A stretch of DNA of 64,000 nt, taken from Onchocerca volvulus. Its lineage: Eukaryota; Nematoda; Chromadorea; Rhabditida; Onchocercidae. Below, one piece after another: positions 28,901 to 41,300 of this stretch. How positions within the stretch are numbered: position 1 is the stretch's first letter; each line of letters opens with the position of its first letter. Where the stretch lies: NCBI GenBank assembly GCA_000499405.2, contig HG738137.1, positions 11,654,121 through 11,718,120 on the forward strand. The letters are read 5' to 3'. The notes under the pieces are model-generated. The model was given only the letters and a program-made list of their open reading frames with translations. It had not been told where the DNA came from and searched no databases. Both the position numbers and the translations under genes were made by a program.

Positions 28901-31900
28901 GAAGTAATAGTAATTACATAACTTATTCGTAAATAATAAGTTATTAATTTCTAATTTAAGTAATATTAAACTAATATAATGATAAATTATTTATGGTTGC
29001 TATTATTTAAATATTAATTGATTAATTTAAAAAAATTTTTTTTTCAAGAAAACAATGGGGTGATGATCAAAATTTGGATTGGACCGAAGAACAGGAACCA
29101 TTATCGTATAATAGTCGACCAAAATTAAAGCATCCAATAATGTTCCCAATGAGAAGGTTGGTTGCTAAAGGTTGTTCAAAATAAAATTTACATTTTCATA
29201 AGTCAAATTTTAGTTATAATAAAGATTTCCGACAGGAAAATCAATATTGCTACTTTTATGCACAGTGATTTTTGTAGTTGTATTAGAAATCCGCTCAAAA
29301 AAAAAAAAAAAAAAAAATCAATATTGCTATTTTTATGCACAGAAATTTTTTAGTTATATTAGAAATCCTTTAAAAAAAAATCAATATTGCTATTCTTATG
29401 CACAGAAATTTTTTAGTTATATTAGAAATCCTTTAAAAAAAATCAATATTGCTATTCTTATACGTAATAAGAACTAAGGTATCATCAATAGTGAGGCTAT
29501 TTAAATTTATACAACAAAAAATAAGTTTATTCGAATGTTAAACTATTATTTAAAAAAAAATATCATCTATTAAATTGTGAGGTTTAATCTGAGAAAGATT
29601 TTGTTAAAATCAACTTTTTTTTCTTTTTTTTTTTTAAATAAGCTTAATTTAAAAAAGATTTTTATTAAATTTTATCTTAATTTTTAAATAATATATATAA
29701 TATTTTATCAATAAAATTTCTATTTGTTATGAAGGTATTATCACAATAATGTTAATGATGATGATGATGATGATATTGATGGTGATAATGATGATGATGA
29801 TGATGATGAGATGTGGCATGATTATCAATCAGTTATGCGGTAAGTGAATATCCTTTTTCATATTTTCATCTTTTGTTTGGAAATTGAAATTGCGATAACA
29901 ATGAATTTAATTAGAAATAAGAATGAAACTTCGAATTAATCATTATTTAAATTTAAATTTATTTTCAATACAATAATCATATGATAATTTTTATAGTAAT
30001 TGCTAATCTTCATCCATTTCAAGGATTATCTTTCCAAATTTTTTTTGTTTCGAACAAAAAATCAATATTGCCATATTTAATCATAGTACTTTGTACAAAA
30101 AATCAATATTTCCATATTTAATCATAGTAGTTTGTACAAAAAATCAATATTGCCATATTTAATCATAGCAGTTTGAACGAAAAATCAATATTGCCGTATT
30201 TAATCATAGCAATTCAAAAAATGGACATGTATTTTCACTTTTTCGATAATAACCATTCTTAAAATCATATATTAATGATTTTGCAGGAATAAATCTCCTA
30301 CAATAGCAAGTCAATACGATATGCCACCATCAGAATCGGAACGTGAATTATGCAGTCATCTAGAAGAAACGGATCATCATCAGAAGGAATCAGATGATCA
30401 TTTAATCGCTCTTACTGAACAGCAATCCGTTCAATTAGCCAATGGTTCCATTGGACCTTTACCTAATGTGACCTATGACCTTAACAGGCGTTCTTCCGCC
30501 TTACAGAAGTAATATTTCTTTCTTTCTTCTCTTCTATTTGATAATTATTTGAATCAAAATGTGATAGTAAAACATAGCAAATATTGATTTTTTTGAATTT
30601 TCCATGAAATGCTAAATAAATTGGTAATTTCCTTTCTTTTTTCTTTTCTTTTTTTTTTTTTTGAAATTTATTTTATGCTTATTTAGTAATAATTAATTAT
30701 TAATTTTTTTTTTTAATCAGGCAAAAAACGGAAAATAATCTCGATGAAGCGCAAAGTTTGTTTAAATATGTCGATAGCCGCGATGATACACAAACGAAAA
30801 CATTGAAAGTGCAATTTACAGTGGCAGATGATAAGAAATCGTGAGAATTTCATACAATTTTTGAAAATTTGCATGATTTAAAATTTAAATACTAAAAATG
30901 AACAAGTAATAGTTAAAATTTGAATTTGAATATTAAAAAAAAATGCATGAAATATATGCATATATATAATAAAAGTAGTAAATTTAAATGGAATTTTGAA
31001 TGATTAGATCATAAATTTTAATAACAATAGATAAAAATTATCTCGTATGTCTTTATATTTAGATGAAAAAATAAATAAATAAATAAATAAATAAACTATT
31101 TCTAAAAATGTAATGAATTTATTTTAATTGTATTTTCAAGTTAAAAAAAAAGATAAAAAAGTTTAGAATAAAATTAATTTCATTGAAGCAAACGAAAGAA
31201 TGTAATTTTGATTAGAATTTTAAATAAAAAAAAATTAAAGTACATCTATTCATCAATGAATTAGGATGGTTTAATGATTCTATTTTAACATTTCTATTAG
31301 TTTTTGTTAGAAAATAGAAATCATTTAAGTTGCTATAAAGTTATCTATCAAAATGTTCAATTCTGTATTAATATAAACATTTTAAATTGTTGAGCAAAAA
31401 AAAAAAAAAACCTTATTATCAACAAATATCCTGAAAAGTTGCATTTATTACTGATAAAATGGTGTATTCAAGCAAAAAATCAATTAAGAAGTGAATTTGT
31501 AAATAGAAATTATCAATTTTCAAATTATCACTAATGATTTGATAAGTTGTATAAATAAACTTTAAAAGATGACCAAGTTTATTTTTAGGGCTGATATCGA
31601 AGTGACCGATGCGGTCGAAACGATATCATCAAAAAGAAATTATAAAAATTTATGGCATCGAGCCTATGAAGATGTATGTCGAAAATTAGGAATTAAGGTT
31701 GCTTTTTTTTTTCTTTTTTGAAGAATTTAAGACTTTTTATTCTTTGGTCTAAAATATTTCAGGATTTACGAGAAATAATCAATGTGTCGATATTTTAACT
31801 CTTTAAATAGTTAAATATAATTAATTGATGAAGTAATTTAATTCAATTTCCACTTAAGACTATCTGAAATTTAGTTGCATGCATTTAGCATGCAGAATAT

Positions 31901-34851
31901 GCGAACTGCATTAATAGCAGCAGCACATTTACAATTTTCCCATAAAAAACTTTGCTAAAAAAGAAAAAAAAAATTAATATTTCATTTGCATTTTAAATTA
32001 AAAATCGTAAGAAAAGTAAATAAACAAATTTTAAGAATTTCGAATTTTTATGCAACTATAAATCGAAAAGATATATGTTTTTTAAGAATTTTTAAAGTTT
32101 TACCAAGTTTAATCTTAAAGAAATAAAGTAATTGTTTTAAAATTCTTTTTTTTTTTTTTTTAAATAAATGATTGTAATTTTCCAGAAATGTTAAAACTTA
32201 TAAAACATTCTTTTCCTTAAAAAATATTCTTTACAATTCCTATCATATCAAACATATTTTACTTAATTAATTTCATCCCAATTTAATTCTTTTAAATATT
32301 TTGAAAAAGATATACGTTCATCTATCTTAATTCGAATTAACTATTAGTATTAATTTAATTATTAGCAGTTATTAATAAAAATATGCTTTTATAAATATCA
32401 ATTAATGAATTTAATTATAAATAAGTAAAAGATTTCAGTTTCAAAATATACATAAATGATTATCATGCATAGAGATACTAAAAATTATGCGTAATATTTA
32501 GACGTAGCGTGCGTACTCAATTAATGAAATTATGTTATATTACATCAAATTTAGCGTATTGTATTTCTTGCCAATAATATTACTTCTTCGAAAAATATGA
32601 AATCATAAATTTCATGGGATTAAAAATCAATTGAAAAATGAATAACTTTATGAAATTCATAAAAATTTACCTTCGTAAATCATTTCATTTCACTCATTCA
32701 TTTAAATGATTTTCAAATAGAATTTTGAAAGATTTAATTTTAAATTAAACAAATTATTTGAATTTTGAACTAATTTTAGACAAGTTTTCTAATATTTATT
32801 TCCTGAAAAAATCAAATATCTAATTTCATATAATTTTAAAGAAATTTTATAGTTTGGAATGTAAATTAAGCCATTAGTGGTTATTACTAAAGTATTAATT
32901 TAATGATTTGATAAAAATGTACTTTTTAGCCGAAGCTCTTTGTTTGATATCATTAAATTTCAATCTTATATTAATTATTTAATTAATAATATTATTGATA
33001 AAAATTTGAAAACTTCCAGAAAATTCTATAGTAGAAAAATTTTAATATTAAGGGTTTTGGAGATTATTAAATATTTTCATATCTAATAATTATTTTTCTG
33101 AAAACGTTATCATTTTTCTTCACGATTACAAATAAATCCTGATAAAATAATTTCTATTATTTCATGACCTTTTCATGTTTTTTTTCCATCAATGAGAGGT
33201 CATCTCTTGATATGATAATAATAATATATTATGATGTGTCATGTCCTTTATCACTATTACTTATGATTACCACTATCATGATTATTATTACTATCATTAT
33301 TACTATTCATGATTATTGTACTAGAATTTTTACTTCATCGTATCATTGAATCATTTGCATAATTTACGAGATCTTTCATGGCGATTCTTGTCGAATATTA
33401 ATTAGAAGATAAGGAAAGATAAATCTGTTAATTATTAATTAGAAGACAAGAAAGTGCTGATTATCAGTTAGAAGATAAGGAAAGATGAATGTAATAGTTA
33501 AATCGATCGATTTCAAAATTGTCAATCAATTATTTGATAGAGAATTTCGAAGTTTTAAAAATCAAATTCTTTCCTGTCACTCAAAGACTGAAAAAAGAAT
33601 TTATGGAAGAAAAAAAAATTTGAAATGAAAAAAATACTTTTCTTTTTATTTCTGTTTATTGCTCCGAACTTCGTCAACTTGTCAATCTTTTCGAATCTTT
33701 TCTTTTAATTTTAAAATGACATATGAAGATGTTTGGAAAATTATTATTTGCTAAAAAAAAAAAAAGAAATTTAAGATTTCAAATAAATGCTTTTTATAAT
33801 ATTTTAAACTTATGTGATTAAATATGATTTGAATAAAATTTTTGTATTAAACAATGAAAAATCAGGTTAAATTTTAATTAAATTGATTAGCTGTTTAATA
33901 TTTTCGGAATTTCTAAAATTAACTATTTTGAAATTGAAAATTTAAATTAAATATTAAAGAATTTTGGGATTAATTAAATATTAATCCCAAAATTAATTAT
34001 TTTTCAATTAATTACGATAACTTAATTTAAATCATCTTTGGTTAAATTTTAAATCATTCAAATATCATTTCAATCTAAATTCATTCCATAAGTCCTTCCA
34101 ACAAATTAACATAATATTTTTTGATTTTTTCTGTTACGAAATCTTTAAAAACTATTTTATCTATTGTTTAGAGGTTAAATCTGATTATTTTTTGCGATTA
34201 TTTAAAAATTGAAATATTTGACTAATATTGGAATTGAATTATTTTGTTTTGTTTTTTTTTTTAATATGTAATTTATACATTCATAAAATGGAACATAATG
34301 AATGGCATTTTGGATAAACTTTCGAATAAAATAATTTTTTTTTCCGGTATATTTAGAGGAAAACAATGAAGTTCTTAAATAGTTCAAATTAATTAGCCAT
34401 AACTTAAAGTTTTGGCTAAACTTTAGGCTAGAAGTAATGGTAGCCAAGAATTCCAGATGGAAGATAATAGTTGGCCAAAAGTTTTGGATAGAAATAAGGT
34501 AACGATAGCTGAAAGTTTAGGATAGGAAATAAAATAAAATTAGAAAAATTGAATAATGTGGGCAGAGGGAATCATAAATAATCACATTTTACGAGTTAAA
34601 ATTTGTTATTTAATAAAAATTTGTTTACATTCGCGATTTTTGACTAGAAATTATAATGAATCTTTCATCCACGCCTTTTCCAAACTTTTTTTTTTTTTTT
34701 TTTTTATTGGCTTATTTATTTCTAAAGTAGCCAAAACTTTCTTGGCTTTTATATTGAAGCTCAAAGCTCTCTAACTATTATTTTAAATATTTCAATATTT
34801 CACATGTCCTTTTGAAATTTTTTACATTTTATATTTTTTGCACTTCTTTAG

Positions 34852-34888
<37 letters not shown>

Positions 34889-35325
34889 TTTGATTGATAA
34901 GAATTTTGAAGTTTTCAAAATTTAATGTCTTTTTTCGCAACTTTTTATTCCTCTTTTTCTCAATATCATTTTCAATCGGAAAAATTTCAATTTTTAACTT
35001 GAAAATATAAAACATTTTATCTCTCTCTTTTTTTTCATTTTTCTTTTTTTTCAAAAATATTTTGTTAAACTTTTAAGTTTGAAAGAAATTTAAATTTTAG
35101 CCAAACATTCATTGAATATAAGAAATTTGTTCATACAAATATCGTTTTGATCTCTTGGAACTATGCTTTAATTCTCATTTATTGATTATCGATCTTTGCT
35201 TTGATTAAGCCAATTTCTTTAACAATCGATCAATCAATAATTTATATTGATTGGAATCATATTTTAGCAATCAAATCTTCATTTTTTTTTTTTTTTTTTC
35301 ATACCTCATATGAGTATATTGACAG

Positions 35326-35356
<31 letters not shown>

Positions 35357-38300
35357 GAAAAACAGAAAAAAACGAGAAAGAGATAAGGGCCATCAAATTA
35401 TTTTACGGCCAAATTTTGGTGACATATATTTTTTGAAGCAAGTGACATTTTTTGAATAAATTTTTTGGAGATTAGAAAAGGAAGTTAGCAAACAGATCGC
35501 TAATGAAATGGATTTAAAAAGTTAAATGAATTTTTTGTTTTCCTTAAAAAAAAAAATTTCAGCTACGAAATGATTATATAAATCTTTTTGTTTAAAGAAG
35601 AAAATTGGAAATTAAAAAAATTTTTTAAAAATAAATTAATTCTGAAATTTGAACTGATCAAAAAAACGAAGAACTTAAATCCAGATCTTCTTTTTCTACA
35701 TCAAATTATCTAACTTGGACTAGTCCAATATTACATTTTTAACTTAAATAAACTAATATTTTCATTTTTCACTTAAACTAATCCAAAGTTTCATTTCTGA
35801 CTTGAACTAATCTAAAATTACATTTCTAATCTAAACTAATCTAAAGTTTTATTTCAAGCTTGAATTACTGTGATCGTGTGAAGCTTCAGATATTAGTAAT
35901 AGATAATTAATTAGTAACAAATACTAATAAGTATTTAAGTATTTCCTTGAGTCTGAATTATTTCACAAAGGATTTAGTCCTGCAATACTTAAATACTTAT
36001 TACTAAAAGCTTAATATACATTAACAAGAAATGAGCGATGAAAAGAAAGATAGAAAATAGTTCGAAAGAAAACGAAAATTAGAAAAATCCTCAAGAAAAA
36101 AGAAAAAAACATTTTTCTGGCCGAAAAATGTTCAAGAAAGAAAAAAAAAGTTATTTTTTTTTCTGGCCAAAATTGCTATTAAAAAGCCTAGGCTAAAGAA
36201 ATGCTAGATTGGTTCAAATTAATCAACACTTTTTGATAAATTAATGAAATGAGACTTGAAATTGTTTATTTAGACAATTTTTGTTTTGGAATATTTCTAT
36301 TTTAACATTTAAAGTGTTTTTAATTTCCTTTTCAGCTTTCAATTATTTCAATTTTTCATTTAGTCTTTTGCAAATGTAATTTAAAAAACGAAATCTGATC
36401 ATTTCTTTCTTTCTTTTTTTTTTTACAAGTATTTCATTACTTTAAATTGAAAAACTTGAAATAATATTTAAAAAAATTCCATTGATTGTTATTTTTCTTT
36501 GTTTATTTTTTTTTTTTAATCAAATGAAACAATGTCAAGAATTTATTATTGTCATAGCTATTTTTTTAAGAGATATTAATTATTTTGGAAATATTTTATT
36601 CATTTATCATTTATCATTTTCATTTTTTTTTTCATAACTCAGTATTTTATTGATTATTTCAATTATCAATTTCATATATTAATAATTTAATGTTTTTATT
36701 TTATTGCAATTTTGCTTCTGTTAAAATATTTGTTTTTATTAAAGGAAAAGAAAAAAAAAAAAAAAAAAGAAAAAGCATATTCGTATTTGTAAAACGATTT
36801 AATCGTTTTGTTTGAAACTTAAATTTCCCATTTTGTTTGCTTAATTTAACAATTTTTAATTTGTACATTGAATTTAAATAATTTTTCAAATTTTTTAAAA
36901 TTACTCATAGAATATTAATACAGTTAATGTCCTAAAAGTTTCATAATCTAAATTTAATTTTTGATAATTATTTTCTAATCCTTAATTATTTGATATCAAT
37001 CTTTCATTCATTTTTTACATTTTTCATATTTTTTGGAATTAACTCGTAGGAAATTGAGATATTTCTGCCTCGAAGGTATTATAATTTAAATTTCTTAATT
37101 TAAACTTAATTATGTTTTGATCTTCAATAATTTATCATTTTTCCATTTGAAATTTTTACATTTTCCGAATTTCTACAAAATTATTTTTAGGATATTAACA
37201 AAATTTTAATTTTTTAAATATCGTAATTTACCTCTTAATTTTGATTTTTTTCTTAATTTTTGTTTTTTCTTAATTTTTTTCTTTATTTCTAAATTTCTTA
37301 ATTTATAATTGATTACATTATGAATTCGAGTTAATTCTTATTCTCGCCAATGATATCTTGTTTACATTACAAACTTTGAAAGATAAAGGATTATGTAATG
37401 GGAAAAACAAAAGGAATGGAAGGAGGAAAAAGGAAAAATATTCGATTTTAACATGAATAAATTAATTAAAGAAATGAAAAAAAAGGCCAAAGATTAGTGA
37501 TTAATCAGTAATGAGATTTAGTAGTGATAGTAATGCCTATATTGAGAGATTAGTGATTAAATTGAAAAAAAGGATCAATTTCATTTCCATATTTAATCAA
37601 CTTCATTCGTATAATTTTTTGTTATCACAAATTCATGCCGAATATCTAATTTTATCATTCATTTTGGTGTTAGCAAGCATCTTGTATTATCAACCTGACA
37701 AAATTCTATCTGTATTATCAACTTGATAAAAGTCTACCTGTATTATCAATCTGATAAAACTCTACTTATCTTATCATTTTTATTTTTTCTCCGTTCTTTT
37801 GATACATATTTGTTTATAACAATTTTTTATTCTATTCGTCAATTTCATTTTTTTTTCTCATTTCATTTTTAGTTTTCTTTACTTTGCTGATATTTTTTTG
37901 CAATTTTCGTTTAATAACAAATTATTGACTTATTCAAATTTGCTAAAGTTTCAAAATTTTTAGAGTTATAAATGGAAAATTCTTCAAATTAAAGTAAAAT
38001 CGAGATGAAAAATTCCCACTGCTTTTTTTTTCTCGAGAATGTACTAGTTTTTTTTTTAAATTACTTTAAAAAAGAATGAATGATTATTTGATATTTTTGT
38101 AAAAATCAATTTGATAAATGAAAAATGAAGTTTCATTAAGCATAACTTTCATATTTCTATCATTTCTTCTTCCTTGTTTTACTCCGCTAATTTTTAAAAT
38201 TATCAAATTCAATTCCGATAATCGATATTTCATTTTTTATAGTTTAAAAGAATTCCTGATTTTTCGAACAGGATGAAATATCTTAGAAGTTTCAATAAAA

Positions 38301-41300
38301 TTTGAAAAATTCATCTAAATTTGATGGTTTATTAAAATATTGGTCCATTTTTATTGCCAAATCGAACGAATGTGCTGGCAATGCAAGTTTCTTTTCCCGG
38401 AAATTATATCTGATATCGAATTATGTTTCCGGAAATTATTGATAATACCAAAAAGTGTCAACATTTGCAATAATCAAATAAATTCACAAATTTCCTAAAA
38501 AAAAAAAAAAAAAAAAAAGAAACTACAAACGACAAAAATCGATGATTAAAACAGCTTGATTTTTTTTTTTTTTTTTCAAATTAAAACTTTTCATATGCAA
38601 CTCAAACATTTAAATAATTTTTCTTGACAGATAATTTAATTTGTGAAATTCCATTTGCCATCAATCTGAAAATTGTCCACATTTTTAATATCTATTCTAT
38701 TTTTTATTTCATTTAATTCCTCCGTTACTGCACATCAATTACAATTCAATTGTGATATGATATGATCATCAAAAATCAATTATAATGATTATTATCATTA
38801 TTTATCACTTTTCAAGTAAGCTTAATCATAGCCTTAAAAATGACAGAGCAATTTAAATCTAAGTTATCATCATCAGATGATACTTAAATTATTATCAGAT
38901 AAATTTGTAAATCAGATTAATGATTATCATTAGATATTATTATCAGGTAAATTATAAGTCACTCATTATCGGATAAATAAATTTCTGCCTCGAAGATCAC
39001 ATAAATTTATCATTATCAGATAAGTTATAAATCTTTAGATAAGATAAGAATTCAAAGCTCTTAACGGTAACGGATCAGTAAGATAATCAAATGATATCTG
39101 AAATGTCGATAATCACTGTTAAGATAAGTTCCTAGACATATATTTTGATAAGAATTTTGAAGCAAATAATTAGAGAAATAAATAATATTATTTTATAAAA
39201 TTACGCATGATTTTTTAAGATTTTTTCCCTTGAAATGTTAATTTTTATCTTATCATTTTCTTATCTTCCCTTTTTTCTTTTTTTTTTTATCCTACGAAAC
39301 TTTTCCTTTTTATTGATCATTTCATCCTCTCAAATGTTTATCTTTTCTTCTAGGCAATACAAATTTTACCACATTAACACTTGATTAAAAATTTCAAAAT
39401 TATCTAATTATGATTAGATTAATTAATTAATTAATTAATAACTTTTCGCTCATCCAATTATAATTAAGTTTTTTTTTTTTTTTTAAATAAATAACCCTTC
39501 GTTTATGGTAGTTTTCTTTTTTTTTTTCTATTTCCTTAAAAAGACTGCTGATAATTGTTACCTCTATTCATTTAAGATTTAAATAATTCATTCCATGTTA
39601 TTTCTCTCATTTCATCGAAAATAGAATAATTAATTATTTAAAATGTTAATTGAAATATATTTCAATTTCTTGCTTAATCTAACTTTCTGCATATTCATAC
39701 ATTAGTCATGAGAGTTGTTGCTAATTGTTTGTCTTAATAAAGAATTTTAATTTTGAATTTGATTTTAAGTTTTAAATTTTTATTACTTCGAATTGTAATT
39801 TTTTTTTCTCTCATCTGAACAGTATTGTTTTTAATTTACTGTTTTCTCCTCTTCTTTTTTTTTTTTTTTTTTTTTTTGAAATAAAAAGTTGCGAAAGAGT
39901 AAGGGTAATTTTAGAAAATTGTTAGAATTTCAAATATTTATTGAAATTCTAACAAGAAATATCTTTCAGATGAAATTTAATTAATGGAATAATTTCCAGA
40001 TATTTGCAAAAATACAAATAGATTTTCTGAGCAAAAATTCTGTTTCAAAAAACAAATAGCAAGCCTTAGGCCTTAAACCTTAGGGTTTAAGGCCTAGCTA
40101 ATACCCTTAATTTAGTCCATTTCATGATAAAACAATCATACTGATACAAGCATATTTTTATCATCAAATCCTCTCTTCTATATTTTAATTTAGATCTTCT
40201 GATTGCTAAAAAATTATTTCATTCTAATTTCAAAATACTATTATTAAATTTACGAAAATATTTCTGATAAAAACTTCGCTAAATTTTCATAAATTTTGAT
40301 ATTTCTAAGATGTTTTATATCATTTCCAATCTTCTTCTTATACATTGCCTCTATTTTGAAATATTTTCAAAATAATATCAATTGAGCGTAACCTTTACGA
40401 TATCATATCAGTGACGTAGAACTTTTTGGATGATGTAATATCATATCACTGATATCACGATAATCTCTTTTCAACATGATATCAATGATATTAATGAATG
40501 ATAACAATAAATTGTTATATTTATCAAAGATCAACGAAAAACCAATGTAACTTTTCATCATAATGCGAAAAAAAAAAATGAAACTTCTACTTTTTTATAT
40601 TTCTTTTTTAAAATATAATTTTATCCATAAAAAAACTCTAGAATTAGAAATAAGAGAAAAAAAAAAAGAAAATAGAGGGAGAGAGAGAGAGAGAAGGGAG
40701 AGGAAAAAAAGAAAGAGAGAAAAATAATAAAAAATTTGATAAATTATCGTAAAAATTTCGAGAAATTTTTGCAACGAAAAGTGAAGATAAAATTGTAAGT
40801 AAGAATATAAATAGATTTAATCAGCAAACTTTCTTATATATGAAATTTGATCATTGGAATTAATTTTCTCAAAGTTGTTAACAATTTGACATATTGAAAA
40901 TGTAGGAAAATGAGATAAAAAAGAAAAATTGAAAAAGCGACACTCCTTATTTCTTTCTCTGTTCCTCTCTCCCTCTCTCTCTGCTCCTCCCTCCTTCTTC
41001 ATAAAACTTTGCAAACTTTTTTTTCAAACCTTTTTTCCCATTAAGAAAAAATTATTCCTTTCTCCTTGTATTCATCATAATTTTTTTCAATTTCTAATTT
41101 CAATTTCGATCGAATATTTAATAAATTGATTGTATTAAAAATATGTCAAATATTTAGTAAACATTTTTAGAAAAAACTTAGTTCATATTTGTCGTAAAAT
41201 TTATTGTTTTTATCCTATTTTAAATTTATTTCAGTTTATATTTATTATTAAGATATAAAATTAATTACATCGACTACTTTTGGGATTTGATCGAAATCTA

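Noticed and set aside
29281..30216. Repeat-spacer look of the intron 12 and 13 arrays as CRISPR
   Set aside because: Units are contiguous tandem copies without unique spacers, in introns of a eukaryotic gene.
40061..40096. TTAGGC/TTAGGG words as telomeric sequence
   Set aside because: Single occurrences inside a palindrome, no tandem array.
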